Under the pieces are notes generated by a model. It was not told where the DNA came from and made no database searches. It saw nothing but the letters and a program-made list of their open reading frames with translations. Position numbers and translations under genes: made by a program. Source: Culex pipiens pallens (taxonomy: Eukaryota; Arthropoda; Insecta; Diptera; Culicidae). Taken from it: a stretch of DNA of 64,000 nt. This document shows positions 43,741-56,560 of the stretch, one piece after another (within the stretch, counting starts at the first letter, position 1; every line of letters begins with the position of its first letter). The stretch is taken from positions 198,689,077 to 198,753,076 of the forward strand of contig NC_068938.1 in assembly GCF_016801865.2 (NCBI RefSeq). The letters run 5' to 3'.

Positions 43741-44381
43741 AAAAAATGTGATACCGATTCGATTATCCGAAGCCTCGATTATCCGAAGTTCGGATATCTT
43801 AACTTTCGGAATAATTTGAAATAGTTTTTTTATAACTTTCGGAATAATCAAATCATGAACAATTGTTTTCGTATTTCTTTATTTTTTACTTTTAACATCA
43901 AATTCAAGTTTTGTGCCCATATTCTGTGTGAGTTCTGTGTAGCATATTAAATTACCAATTTTTTTTAGATATTCAATCTCTCAATCTCAAATAAATAAAT
44001 CTAAATTTATTTATTTTTCGTTTTGGTGTTATACTTAAGGTCGTAGATAGTGTCTTTCACTCTTGAGGCAATGACTCTCAATGATGGTTCTGAATTCAGG
44101 GTTCAGAAATAGTAAATTAAAATGTAAATAATAATCACCATATGTAAAATGCTTCTACAAAAAACACAAAGAAACCCATTTTTCGATTGATACATTCTGA
44201 ATCAAGATTTGAATGTTTTTCTAAAACAAACATGGCCGCCAAATGGCCGACCGGGAATGATGCCTTCCAGACCCTTTAACTCGACAATCAAAAATAAGAC
44301 AACAACAAAAAAAGTTTTTTTTGTGATTCGATTATCCGGAGTGAAATTTTTCCAAGGCCTTCGGTAATCGAGTCTGGACTG
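43741..44381. mobile_element. pogo/Tigger-like MITE, degraded copy
   Basis: The left part has CGATTATCCGAAGCCTCG; the right end GAGTCTGGACTG is intact and followed by TA. The left terminal CAGTCCAG is lost. Internal sequence matches 13356-13774 weakly. Confidence 0.75.
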
Positions 44382-46310
44382 TACTGGAAACTAGTGCAAT
44401 GGATGGAATTGGGACCGATTCCTTAACCTGTGAAACATTTGACTCTTTGTTCATATCTAACATCTGGATATTTGCGAAAATACTATTATTGTACAATTCA
44501 ATATTGGCGTATGGGACCTTAAATCGAATTTAATGCGTCTGGTTTGACAAAATACAAAACAGCATAGCACTCAAATGGATGCTGAAAAATTGTTTTTTTT
44601 TTAAATCCCGCTGTGAAACTGTCAACTTTTCCTGTCATTCTGGAAAAACAAAACGGCCTACTTTTAACTACCAAAAATAACAGATTTGAAAATCAATACC
44701 TTTTCATAACAGTGCTGAAAAGTCCTGCTTTTCAGCACTGAAATGGGTGCTGAAAAGTTGAACTTTTCAAAACTTGTAACGAAAAGTAACATTTTTAAAT
44801 ATTGTTTTGTTTCAAACGGTGAATTTACTCAACACATGGATGATCGTGAAAAAAATTCAATCAAAAAGCGCAAGCAACTTGTTGCAAATTTGACTTTTTT
44901 CAAATTTTTGTTTTCGCAACTTGTTGCATAGACTATTACTGTTCTGTGATTCCGTCATGAAATTACTTAACTTTCCTTCTCTGGGTCAAATTTTTAAATT
45001 TCCCGGGAATTCCCGAAGTTCAAGCGGAAGTAAACATTTTCTTAGCTTTCAGACACTTTTTTTTATTCACAAAAAAATGAAGGATTTTAATTTTATTTTA
45101 TTCAATTCAATTTACTGTTCTTATTAAACTTCGTCAGACCGTCTAAAAATTTCATGTCAAGGTTTATTCCAGATGATATAATTTTCTGAAACATCCACAA
45201 CTGAGAATAGAGATTCGTTATTTGTTGGACAACAAAAATTACGAAAGTTCTTTCAACCGAAGTTAATTTTAAGGCTGAATCATTAAAAATTCATTAAAAA
45301 ACTACTTTTTATTATATCATGGGTACCCACAAAATGCAAACATCAAAAATTGGTATTTCAAGTGAAAAAGAAGATTCTGATGTAAATTTCATGCTTATCT
45401 ATTTATTAAGGGGCTGTAACCAGTAAGATTTGTCCTGAAAAAAAATTGCCGGGATGATTTTTTTTCTGCATTTTTTTTTCTTTTTGTTTCAGTAAAATTT
45501 TCAATATTCAATATTATTTTATCATATTCTCTCAAACTGTTTACAGAGAAAAATTTGAAAGCAATTATATGGTTTTGGAAAATGGATTTATTTTACTCAC
45601 TGTCCAAATACTGTGATTAAAAAATAATACCTACTTCTTGACAAAAAAAAATTGACCATCATTTTTGTTAATATTTTGTACGAATTGAAAGACAACTAAC
45701 AATAAAAGCTAAGCAAATTATATATTCTCTTGAAGTTGTATGCTTTTTTACAAGCAGTCAAGGCATTAATTGATCCTCACGCTTATTTTTACCATTTAAG
45801 TTGCTATTCTATACAATTTTATTGCAAAATATTAATAATATTAATCAAAACCAGGATTAGAACAAGTTTAGATAAATTTCAAATTTCCCGGGAATTCCCG
45901 GGAAATTCGTTGAACATTTTCCGTTTCCCGGGAATTTTGTAACCCCGGGAAATTGGACGCTCTAGAAAAGTAGGAAAAATATTTTGAAAACATAATTTCT
46001 CACAGATTTGTCTGCAGGGCGCACTAATTTCATCCAAGTATTCTTAAAAGTATTTTTTGCAATTCCGTCGTAAAACTACTTACTTTACCTGTCATTCTTG
46101 AACGACGAAATAGCCTACTTTTCTGTACCAAAAATAACAGAATCGAATAGCAACACTTTTCAAAATAAATGCTGAAAAGTTCTACTTTTCAGCACTCAAA
46201 TGGGTGCTGAAAAGTTGAACTTTTTGGCACATGTTTTGAAAAGTAACACTTTTCAACATTTTTTTGATTTAAACGATTTATTGACAAAATACATGAAAAT
46301 TTGACATAAA
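44382..46310. repeat. AT-rich region with a duplicated CTGAAAAGT repeat and CCCGGGAATT palindromes
   Basis: 44610-44935 and 46060-46290 are related (CCTGTCATTC, GCCTACTTTT, CCAAAAATAACAGA, the hairpin TGCTGAAAAGT/ACTTTTCAGCA, GGGTGCTGAAAAGTTGAACT). TTTCCCGGGAATTCCCG palindromes occur near 44999 and 45887-45957. No gene. Confidence 0.6.
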
Positions 46311-46317
46311 ATTTCAC

Positions 46318-46475
46318 TCAGTATGTGTTTTTTGGAATTGCAAAAAATGTTGTATGGAATTCGTTGCAAAACTTGATTTTTTCAGCACTCTTCGTATTTA
46401 TCCAACTCGGTGAACCTCGTTGGATAAATGTACGACTCGTGCTGAAAAAATCTTCTTTTTGCACCTTGTTGCATA
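46318..46475. repeat. dispersed repeat with ATTTATCCAAC hairpin, uninterrupted copy
   Basis: ATTTATCCAAC / GTTGGATAAAT is an 11-bp perfect stem around GGTGAACC. The flanks match 10316-10690 in reverse. This copy supplies the empty site for the MITE at 10423. A third fragment is near 46640-46745. Confidence 0.75.
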
Positions 46476-46489
46476 AACTACTATTAAAA

Positions 46490-46624
46490 TGCATTTTCAA
46501 GTATCAATGGGTTAATCTTAACCAAATTCACTCAAACTCAAAATTAACACTGATACTTAAAATTACCCAAAAAAAACGTTTATCGCTTGTGGAGCAGGGG
46601 GTGATTTTGTTTGGGCACCCTATT
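46490..46624. mobile_element. right half of the TAGGGTRCCCA hAT-like MITE
   Basis: GTATCAATGGGTTAATCTTA through GGGCACCCTA matches the sub-terminal and terminal parts of 36138-36839. The left half is missing. Confidence 0.65.
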
Positions 46625-46916
46625 GGACATTTGGCATTTGGTGTTTTTCGGAATTGCAAACAAATGTTGTATAAAACTCGCACTCATCCTATTTATCCAA
46701 CTCGGTGAACCTCGTTGCATAAACGTACCACTCATGCTGAAAAAAAACTTTGTTTTGCCACTTTTTGCATTCCTACTGTTATTTTTTTCGTTGAAAAGTG
46801 GCCGTTTTCATATTCGAGAACTAAAGGAACAATATTGGACAACATTTTTCTAACGATTAGAAAATTCCTAACGTATTTTTGTATGGACAGCTACCATAAT
46901 TGAATGGAGACTTGTA

Positions 46917-47343
46917 CAGTCCAGACTCGATTATCCGAAGTTTCGATTATGCGAAATTCGATTATCCGAAGGTTTGTATGGAACTTCGGATAATCGAATC
47001 ACGAACGAAAAAAAAAATATTTTTTTTTTATTTTTTTTTTACTTTGAACGTTAAATTTGAGTTTTGCGACACAATTATAGACAAATTTGAACGGTTGATT
47101 GTCTATAAAATTAAAAAAAAAACATTTTTTTTTCAATATATATACACCACCATTTTGGCCGCCTTCTTGGATTTAAAAATTCTAAATCACCTTGTAGTAG
47201 TAGTAGTAGTAGTAGAGGTCGTACTAAAGCTCAAAAATAAAAAAAATAAGACAACGTAAAAAAAATTGTAATTCGAATATCCGAAGTTTCGATTATCAGA
47301 AGTGAAATTTTGCCAAGGCCTCCGGATAAACGAATCTGGACTG
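46917..47343. mobile_element. pogo/Tigger-like MITE nested in a GAGCAATTCTCT-family fragment
   Basis: It starts CAGTCCAGACTCGATTATCC after TA and ends GAATCTGGACTG (followed by CA, a decayed TA). The flanking DNA (GTATGGACAGCTACC... and GGTAGAGAACTGTTC) is a partial GAGCAATTCTCT-family element whose uninterrupted form is seen at about 60050-60075. The frame 46900-47259 is repeat-derived. Confidence 0.85.
47194..47215. repeat. (GTA)n microsatellite
   Basis: About seven GTA/TAG units inside the pogo-like MITE; absent at the same place in the copy at 13356. Confidence 0.85.
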
Positions 47344-47479
47344 CATTGGTTTACCCATATCACAAAATGACTTTTTTGGTCATAGGAAAGGTCCTCACAA
47401 AGTTTGTGCCAAATAAAAAAAAAATGCTCAATATCCGTCGATTTGGTAGAGAACTGTTCAGAATAAGACCGTCGCAAAT

Positions 47480-48960
47480 CTTTTCAAATCGTGTGTTGCC
47501 TCTTTGAACATATTAAATTGTAATTTTTCTTAAAACAGATTGCAAGTTAATTTTTACAATAATTTGTTCGACAGATTCAGCTAAAGTCAGGATAAAAATT
47601 TATCCATAGAGTTTTCTGCACAGCCAAAAAGTAAAACAATAAAATTGGGTTTATTGGACCTTTTAAAAAAACTCCAGATATAATGAGTGTTAAACTATTT
47701 TAGAGCCCAAATTTGTAATGATTAATACCAGAAATTCAATAAAAAAACATTTCCCAACAAAATGATACAAAGCCATTGAATAACATCATATTGTACCCAA
47801 ACAGGTAATAGAGTCAATTTCACCTTCTATTAGAGTGTCATTGTTGAGAGCAAATTTGCCATCAACTTCATTCAAACATTTAAACCGAACCCCAATTTCG
47901 CAAATATATTTATCCTCCACAAATCATCCCCACTCCTGCTGCTTTCAAATTTGAGCCTTTTGTGCAGCCGCGATAAATCGTGCGCTCTATTGTTTTTAAG
48001 CTTAAAGTTTTGAGTGCAGAAATCAACCATTTTTGCAGCTGCTGCATTAAATGACAGAAGCTGTGAGCGCACTGCATAAACATAAATTTGCACGGAGGGA
48101 AAAACAACACAAACACGGCGGCGGCTGCCACCAAATCGAACGGGGCAGAAAATAAATATTTTAACAATTTTTTCGCCCCCAACCGACGGCACACTCAAAC
48201 ACAACGCACACACACGTTAAATATATTTGTGGCGACAAAATTTCAACATATTGCCATGTATAATGAATGAAACCGAAATGAAATAAAATTCAATAAATAT
48301 GAAAAAGCTGGTGTTAATGTGGGCCATTTCGAGGGGAAAAGTCGGGGAGGACGAGGGAAAGCTTTTTTTTCACGGCAAATCCGTTTTGGGGAAAATATAC
48401 GTTTCCATGTGTGTGATGGAGTTTTGTGCGTGGCTGAAAAATATTTGCATTCGAACGCGTTCAAACAATTGGTTAATTGGTTAATTCGGAATGATTAATA
48501 CACATTTATGCGACTGCCGGTGACGGTGATTCTTCTTTTGTGAGCTCGGTGGCTGAGCGAGAGTTGAGAGATTGCCCCGGAAACTTCAGAGCCCGGAACG
48601 GGTAATGAGGTTGAGCTTAATTATGTTTTTTTAATATTTCAGCCATAACTCAAGTATCACTTTTTTATATATTTCATGCATATATTTCCTTTGATTTTTA
48701 AGAATTCAAGTCCGATTCAATCATTAGAATTTTAATTTCAAAAAGTTTTCATGACTGTCCTTTAACCCCTTCCCGCCCAGAGCAAAATCGAGATTTTTTA
48801 CGTTTTTCACGTTCACGTTTTTACGTTTGAATTGGAAGAAATTTTATTGGTTATAAGTTAACATTCTATATAAGCTAATGAACCAGGTTGAAAAAATGCA
48901 TGGTTGCAGTTAATTTTGAACACAAAAGATAGTGGTGCTCTACCATGGACGTTAGAGGGT
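47480..48960. other. mostly single-copy non-coding DNA
   Basis: 47870-48620 has moderate GC and no copies in the window (CACACACGTTAAATATATTT, CGAGGGGAAAAGTCGGGG). Frames there overlap without protein-like features. It may be an intronic regulatory island. Confidence 0.4.
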
Positions 48961-50096
48961 TAAATACGAGCAATTCTCTGAGATTTCGGTCATTCGATTT
49001 TTTTGTATTTTTTAATCCGGCTGAACCTGGTTGGTGCCTTTGGTATGCCCAAAGATGCCATTTTGCATCATTAGTTTGTCCATATAATTTTTCATACTTA
49101 CAGCTACTGGCTAGCTGTCTATACAAAAATGATGTATGAAAATGCAATAATCTGTACCTTTTGAAGGAATTTTTTGATCGATTTGGTGTCTTGGCAAAGC
49201 TGTAGGTATGGATAAGGACTATACCGAAAAAAATGATGCACGGTAAAAAATTGTCGGTGATTTAAAATTTCACCTTTTGACACTGAAACTTGTTTTGTAA
49301 AAATCGCTATTTTTATTGTTTTTACATTTTCTGATATGTTTTAGGGGACATCAAATGTCAACTTTTCAGATATTTCCAGAATGCAAAACAATATTTTATT
49401 TTTTTTTTGTAAATGAAGACTAACATGTCAAAAGGGCGTAATATTGAATATTTGGCCCTTTTGAAATGTTAGTCTTGATTTAATTTTTTTTAAATATTGT
49501 TTTCGAAAAGATCGGAAAATTTCACGAATGTTTCATATTTGAACATTGAAAATCGGACCATTAGTTGCTGAGATATCGACATTTGAAAATTATGGGTTGT
49601 TTGGGTGAGACTTAGAAAACATCAATTTTCAAGTTTTTTTTTTATATCTCAGCATCTAAGGGTCGTATAAACAAATTCAAAAAAGCAAAACATACAGAAT
49701 TTTCTCAGCTTAAAAAAAAGAAATTTCAAAAGGGTTCGAACAAGGGCACTAATTAAAAAATATTAATAACTGCGACTATTTTCAAAAAAAGGTTACCATA
49801 AAATGGCTATAACTTGAAAACGGTGCACTTTATCAAAATTTCACTACAGTACTTTTTTGGTTACAAAGTCGATTTTTCATCGAAAAATATAGTTGAAAAA
49901 TTTTTGAGACAATAATTTTGAAAAAAATCAGTATTGATTCAAAAATTCATAACTCGGTCAAAGATTTTTTGCCCGTTCAGAAAATTTCTGAAAAGTTTGC
50001 AAGTTTTAGTGACAAAAAGTGAATTTAAAAATCACTTAAATTGTTTTTACCGTGTACCATTTTTTTCAGTGTAGTCCTTATACATACAGTATGTAA

Positions 50097-53000
50097 AAAA
50101 ATTATTTACACCCCTTGGGCACAATGCACTTGTTGTGATAGGACATGTAAAATATTTAAAGTTTGACAGAAACCTAGTACTACGTTTTGTTTAGAAACTC
50201 ATGCCAAACATTTTGCTACAAAAAGCTCATGAAAAGATGATTTCTATAAAAGGTTATATAACAAATACTATTACAAAAATCAAAAAAGGTGCAAAAAAAG
50301 TTTGTACACCTTTCGAAAAATTAACACAAATAAAGTTATTTATTGCCAAATCACCATGAATCCAGTCTCCCAACTCCAAATAGGCATCCTTGACTGATTA
50401 AAAAAATAGTTTGGATTGAATATAAAGTTTACTAACTACTTAGTATAAAAGTTTATATAACTCTGGACATTGAGCATGAGCATGAGCATGAGAGACCACC
50501 CATGGTTGTCCTTCTCCGTTGCTGAACAGGACCGTAAAATCCTATCAACACATCCGGTCATACGCTTCAACGATCAAATGATGTTTCCCTTATCAACAGC
50601 ATGCATGAATGCGCTGAAAAGATAAAACATCACGATCATCAAAACTAGAGCCGGTGCGAATAGGAAACAGTCGTTGGCCACCAACGGCGCCCGCCATGTC
50701 AGTTTGTAGATCTCGAGGGGATGGGACGGGAATGTTAGTTAGCACAGGCTGCTACCAAGGGTGGGTTCTATACGATATCCACACCCCCGCGTGTGCCGGA
50801 AAACTACTTCTACTTGGGATTTTGTTAGTGGGAAAGGGTAATGGCCAGGATTCATCATAGAGGATGATGATGTGGCCCAATAATCAATGAATTTCGTTTA
50901 ATAGGGTGAAGTATTATGTATTCTCAAGGCAAACAATCGGATGATGCGGATGAGACTATTCCCGGTTATTTGGTGTTGAGTTTAGCATAAATGATTCAAT
51001 CTTAGACAGCCGGCTGCGGAAAGATAGAATCAAAATTATGTGTAATTAAAAGGTGAAATATTATACTCAGCGTAACATATTTACGTAGAGTTGACCTGAG
51101 ACTATTTATACTTTTAAATTATTATAAGATGAGCGACCAATTAATTATTGATGAGTTATGATGATATCTGAAGGACTTGAACGCGTTGAAACAATATTTT
51201 TCACCGTGCTTTACGAGCTATAAAGCTAAAAAGTAATTTCGAGACGACAAACGACGCGAAAAAAAACATGCGACCCGACGGACAGGCATCGCAAAACGGA
51301 CTCTTTTTAGTGGAATTAACAGGTTATTTGAAACAAAACCACATCGACAAACTCAACCGGCGGCGAGATTTTATCACTCTAAGCCTGAAATAAGACGCAA
51401 AACTCACGATCAATCCTGCAAAGCTACCGCTTGGCCCGGTTACCCGTAATCGATTCGATTCAGCCTTAGACAGCCGGCTGTGAAAACCCTGAATCACCGT
51501 TAAAATTAGCGAACTTTTAGAGCAAACGTTTTATTTGAACGATCGCGAACCGAATCGAAACAACCGAAAGCTAGAACTAAACCGAAATTTATAAAACTGT
51601 GTTAGCTGAAAAAAACATTTTTTTAAATGAAAACAAAAATAAACGGATACACTCACACGACCATTCTCAATTAAGCCGAAACATTCTAAAACATTGGTAA
51701 TTTCAACATACTACGAAAAACCGTTCGTAAATTTGTCAGCACCCAAAACATGGCACCGCTCCCCTAATCAAAAGTCATCTAGATAAGTTGTTTCGGCTCA
51801 ATTTCATTCGCTCACCTACACACGCATACTCATTCACACCTTAAAAAATGTTCTTATTGGAACTTGCTCACCCGCTTCTGCCTGCTGCTGCTTCAATCGT
51901 CGACCCGGCCGCTAGTCTGCCGTCCGGGCGGAACGAAGACATGGATCCAGCCGTCTGCAGCACTCCCGCGTTGAATCCTCTTCCACGACAAATCAGTCCA
52001 CTTTTTGCCAATTTTCGGACACACAGAAACATGTTTCCAAGGCATCACGAACATCATTCGCTACTCTCTTTCTCTCTCTCATGCAGTCGGCGCTAGACGC
52101 CAAATTCACTACACACTCACACCAGTCGGACAAAACCCGTCACACACACATTTATACCCCCTTCCGGAGGGCAGAACGCCACTGCAGGATGCTTTTGACT
52201 GCTCTTCTTGTGGAACAAATCAAGTGAAAAATCCATTTTCACAACTTTTTTCAGTAAATTTCACCTTTACCCGTAAGGCAATGATCACTCGCGACGACTC
52301 GACCACTTTAACAACCCGTTTCGTAAACCTAACACTATAAAAATCGAAAAAAACAAACCGGTGCCACACGGCATGCGTCCAACTCGACCGCCATCTTCCA
52401 ATCCTTCCATCCGTAACAAACAAACAAAACGGAGTAAACCAACGACGACAACGGTAACGGAAATCTTTTGCAGCAACCGCGACGTGAATTGAACTAAAAC
52501 ATAAATTATAAAAATGCAAAAGACGCGGCGTAGTTCTTTTTCGAAATACTAAAACTTTTTGCTCGGAACAAACTCACCGGGATCCTGTGAATAAGGCATC
52601 ACTGCACTTATCTAGTTCCGCCACCGACCACCGCGAGCTTAGTGGCGTGGAAGTTGCCACACTGACACCAAACACTCAGCTCCGACGAGCTGTCACCCCT
52701 CGCCGCACTGTCAGCTCATCTGACTTTTTTTAACCACACTCAATCCTTCAAACACCCGCGGTCATCAAAAACAGAGGCTGAATGAGACCCTTGCTATGGA
52801 AAAGGCACTTTTTCACAAACCCCTCAAAACTTCACTTTTCATTTTTCACGATGCACACAGTTTAAATCTTCACTCGAATTCGAAAATTTGGGAGAATGAA
52901 ACGGTTGCTGTCATATCCCCTGGCGCGATGTCAAAAACTTAACTAGATAAGTTTCGTCTCCCGTCAGTCGATCAAGAATAATAAAAATAAGACAATTGAC

Positions 53001-53547
53001 CGCGTTCCATCGCAACATTTTCGTTTTAAAATCACTGAATTCCACAAATTGAGGTCAAAATCCACCTTATCGACGTTGTAACCACTCTTAACCAACACTT
53101 CAATACAGGGTGACCACCTCATTACTAAAAGTTTATATAACTCTGGACATTCTATATTAAACTTATCTAAACTTAATTTTGCAAACTTTTAATTTAACTA
53201 AATATCAATATATTACCATAGAATTGCTAAATAAACATTTTGGAGTGGGTATTACACCGTTTTGGGGGTCTTTGTATCGATAGAATAAATTTTTCGTTAG
53301 AATTTCGTACCTACCCGGAATTACTTCATCGGAAAATCCGCCGGCATCCGAACCGGTCCACGATTCACAAGCCAACCTATGTGGAATCGGAAAGGGCATA
53401 AAATTTCCGATCTTTTGATACCCAGACATCTACGTTTTCTATAAACAAAACGTAGTACTACGTTTTGTCAAACTTTAAATATTTTACATGTTTCATCACA
53501 AAATGTGCATTGTGTCCAAGGGGTGTAAATACTTTTTTTACATACTG
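50097..53547. mobile_element. Tc1/mariner-like element split by a 2.65-kb insertion
   Basis: The ends CAGTATGTAAAAAAATTATT and its inverted copy extend about 110 bp (TTTACACCCCTTGG, AATGCAC, TTTAAAGTTTGACA) and are flanked by TA (50095-50096, 53548-53549). Without the inner insertion it is only about 770 bp, so it is non-autonomous. Confidence 0.88.
50472..53125 (-). mobile_element. 2.65-kb insertion with 26-bp target duplication, no recognisable transposon protein
   Basis: A 26-bp direct repeat (50446-50471 and 53126-53151) brackets it. At the left edge is a GAGCAT triplet array (minus strand: ATGCTC tail), so it reads as a LINE-type insertion in minus orientation with its 5' end at 53125. 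About 52550-53100 resembles a host 5' leader: on the minus strand, ATG at 52599 opens a 7-codon frame ending CCCG|GTGAGT at 52578. TTAGACAGCCGGCTG occurs twice (about 51002 and 51466). No reverse transcriptase or gag frame was found in any phase. Confidence 0.7.
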
Positions 53548-53671
53548 TACCTACAACTAATGATGCAAAATTAAGCTTTTGGCATACCGAAGGCACCAAA
53601 AAAGTTTAAGCCGAATTACAAAATACAAAAATTAAAATAAATAAAAATAACCGATTTCGTAAAGAATTGCT

Positions 53672-54606
53672 TACTTTTAACCTTCGCTAGGACTTTTTCT
53701 TCTTCTTTATTTCGACACTATTGGTTGGCAGTTGATTTGATATGCTACCTAATAAATCATCAAATTATAAATTGCTGTTTATTTTTTGTGCATACTGATG
53801 TTTTATTAGCATTTTAGGTTTAAATTGAAAATAATACACTTTTTTGCATTTGAACATTTTCCAACTTTTCAATACAAACAACATGGCCGAAGACACCAAA
53901 CCAATACAAAATTCCTTAATGCAATATATCAACAATAAAAATGGATTTAAAAAACTGTATGCATCGATTTGATTATGCAATTTAATTTAACTATATTTCA
54001 AGAATTCATTTCGGGCAGAAATTAAGTTTTGTATTCATTTTGGTTCAAAATATAATTCATGTTAACATGAAATTTGTTAAGCATTTTTAAACTTATTTTT
54101 AATTTTCTGATTGTATCAATACTAAATGTTTCAAGAAACTGTTGTACATGGAACTTTGTTTGTGCATTTTCAAAATAATCAACTTTTGCTGAAATAGATA
54201 AATTTTTATTTCTTTGTTTTGGAGAGATTTTAGTTAATGACTCAATAATGACAAATTTGAACTGTATTAAAAAATGTATTTCATATTCTGAGTCAGGAGT
54301 AAATATTTTGTATGTTGAACTATTGCTAGTTCTTAAAGTAACATTCATAAACACCGTTATTTTACACAGAGAGTATCTTGAAAATGCCTTTAAATTTAGA
54401 TGGGCATGCCACGATTATTTTCTTTTGCTGTAAAAAATCACTAGTCCTAGTTGTAAAGAACAAATGAGTTTCCAATTTCATGGAATCATATTATTCAAAA
54501 TTTATGAATTCGAATAAAAAATATAGAATTGTTGGAAATCGTCACAAAACATAAACAATAATTTACAAATTGAAATACTTTCTTTTGTAAATTCTTTCAG
54601 CAATTA
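53672..54606. other. AT-rich non-coding DNA
   Basis: Nothing supported. Confidence 0.5.
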
Positions 54607-54759
54607 GAACCATCCATAAACCACGTGGACACTTTAGGGGGGTGGGGGAGGGGGTAGGTTGGTGATTGCCCACGCTCCATACAAAAAAAGATTTTTTGTA
54701 TGGACAATTGTCCACAAAGGGGGGGGGGTCGAGTTTCCACGTGGTTTATGGATGGTCCC
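54607..54759. mobile_element. PIF/Harbinger-like palindromic MITE
   Basis: 153 bp; ends GAACCATCCATAAACCACGT and ACGTGGTTTATGGATGGTCC are inverted; flanked by TTA (54604-54606, 54760-54762), the 3-bp target of this superfamily. The inside has G8-9 runs and TACAAAAAAAGATTTTTTGTA. Confidence 0.88.
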
Positions 54760-54992
54760 TTAAAAGTATAAATAGAAACGATTTTTTATGAGAGTAGTGA
54801 TTTCTTTTAGTGTATTCCTCAATATTATTATTATATTATTGCTGAAGAAACTAACTTGTTAAAAAAAATCTTCTTAAAAAAAGCATTCCTAAATCCATGT
54901 TGCTATAAAAAAATTTAAGAATATGATGTTTCAAACCTGAAGCTCAAAACAATCAAACAAAATTATCGAAGCAAAAGTTTCATCAGGTACAT

Positions 54993-55565
54993 ACTTTTTT
55001 TTGTAATTGTCTACTCTACAACTTTGTAGAACATTGTTACACTCTAAAAAATAACCCTGCAAAGTTAGAAAAAACACGAAATTTTAAAATGAAATTTTTT
55101 GTTCTAAATGAAAAAATGACCCTTCTGAGTCAATGTACATTCGAAAATAACATTAAATTTCCCTTAAAATGATATGTTCCAAAATTGTTTACAGTCGAGT
55201 AACGGAAAATGGCAGAATTTTTAAAACATTTTTAGTGTTTTTTTCGATGAAAAATACGTTTTTTTCAGAATTCTGAGTACGCCATCAAATCGCTCGTCTA
55301 ATTTTACATAAAAGTCCCTTTGACACCAAATTTGTTTCGTTCATCGTCTCACCGTTTCAGGCTGCAAATTATTGAAAAACACCTCTTTTTTCGCATGTTC
55401 AAAAATGGAAGGGGTCGTACCACCCCTCCATCACGAGATATCAAAAAACGGACCTCGGATTCGTAATCAGGGACAAAAGTTACCCCTTAGGACAAAGTTT
55501 CACGAAAATCTAAGAGGGTTCGGGGCAACTTTTCCCGATTTCGTGTGAGTTGGTAGAGAATTACC
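54993..55565. mobile_element. half of a long-palindrome MITE (GGGTAATTCTCT family), right arm
   Basis: It follows the right arm of 26332-27675 from TTGTAATTGTCTACTCTAC to the terminus GAGAATTACCC. The left arm is absent. Confidence 0.85.
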
Positions 55566-56560
55566 CAATTGCAAAAAAGCATGGACCACCAATCGTAGAA
55601 CGGAAATTCAGTATGTGTGGCCAAACGCGGTCGTTTGCTGGAAAGAATGACCGGGTCGTCGAGGGTTGTGTACACTCAGAAAAAATACTTAGAAACCTTG
55701 ATAAAATTTCAATGCATTATTCACTTATTAATAAATAATAAAAATAGCATTAAAATCTTTAAACAATTTCTCTAATGTGTATTAATGCGATACTACGATT
55801 CTGAAAGCAGATTACCATTCTCCTCGTATGAACCGCGAGGACTTATCCCCCGGGGGACCTGCCACTCCCCAGGATGTGGCAAAACATTAATGTATGAAGC
55901 TGCTGCGCCGACTTTCGCCATTAAATTATTATTTTTTTTTCTCTCTTTTCGGTTCGTTCCGCCAGTTTCCCGAAAAGCGAACTTCCTTTTCGTCGTTGTC
56001 TTTTTAATATCGCTCGGAATTTGACTTCGCCCCCACCCTCACGTCCCACTTCCGGTAGCACTTTTACTTCACAGCTTTCACTTCCGACGTTTTCGTTTCT
56101 CGCGACGGTGCTAACAATGAACAATTTAATAAATGGGGAGTCTTTTCCTATCTTTTTTTTTATTCTGTGAAAGAGAGAGGAAAATGCTTCAGGACCGCTG
56201 AGCAGGTCACATGAGGGTGGTGGGTGGATGCGGTGGAGGAAAGGCATTTTAATTTACTCCCGTGGCCACAAATCACCAGGCGGCTCCACGCACATGCACC
56301 CACGTGGTGAAAATAAAATGGTATCTCGCTCTCTGTTGGGTTTCGCCACTGGATGCTACTCGAATATATTATTATCACCATTTCCGAGACTGTCCTTTTG
56401 CAAGCTAGTTAATTTATAACCGTTAGTAGTAGGTTTTTCGTTAACCCTTTGCACATGTAAAAAATAATGATTCGCCAAAATATACATTTAACAATTGCTT
56501 TGATTAAATTGATAATTTTTTTAAAACATGTAAAAGGTATCTCTTATCGTCTAAAAGGGT
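55566..56560. other. single-copy segment, unknown role
   Basis: 55790-56420 has moderate GC, no copies in the window and ATTA/TTAAT-rich patches next to GC-rich patches. No protein-like frame. An intronic regulatory island is possible. Confidence 0.35.

Larger units (their letters stand above)
48968..53671. mobile_element. GAGCAATTCTCT-family MITE (subfamily 2) containing two nested insertions
   Basis: Left end GAGCAATTCTCTGAG at 48968, right end AAGAATTGCTT near 53671. The interior resembles 6088-7201 up to 50096 and resumes at 53548 (CCTACAACTAATGATGCA). A Tc1-like element at 50097-53547 splits it. Confidence 0.85.

Noticed and set aside
51848..52340. Plus-strand frames of 82 and 111 codons
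   Set aside because: They lie inside the 2.65-kb insertion, overlap one another in different frames and show no domain or codon bias.
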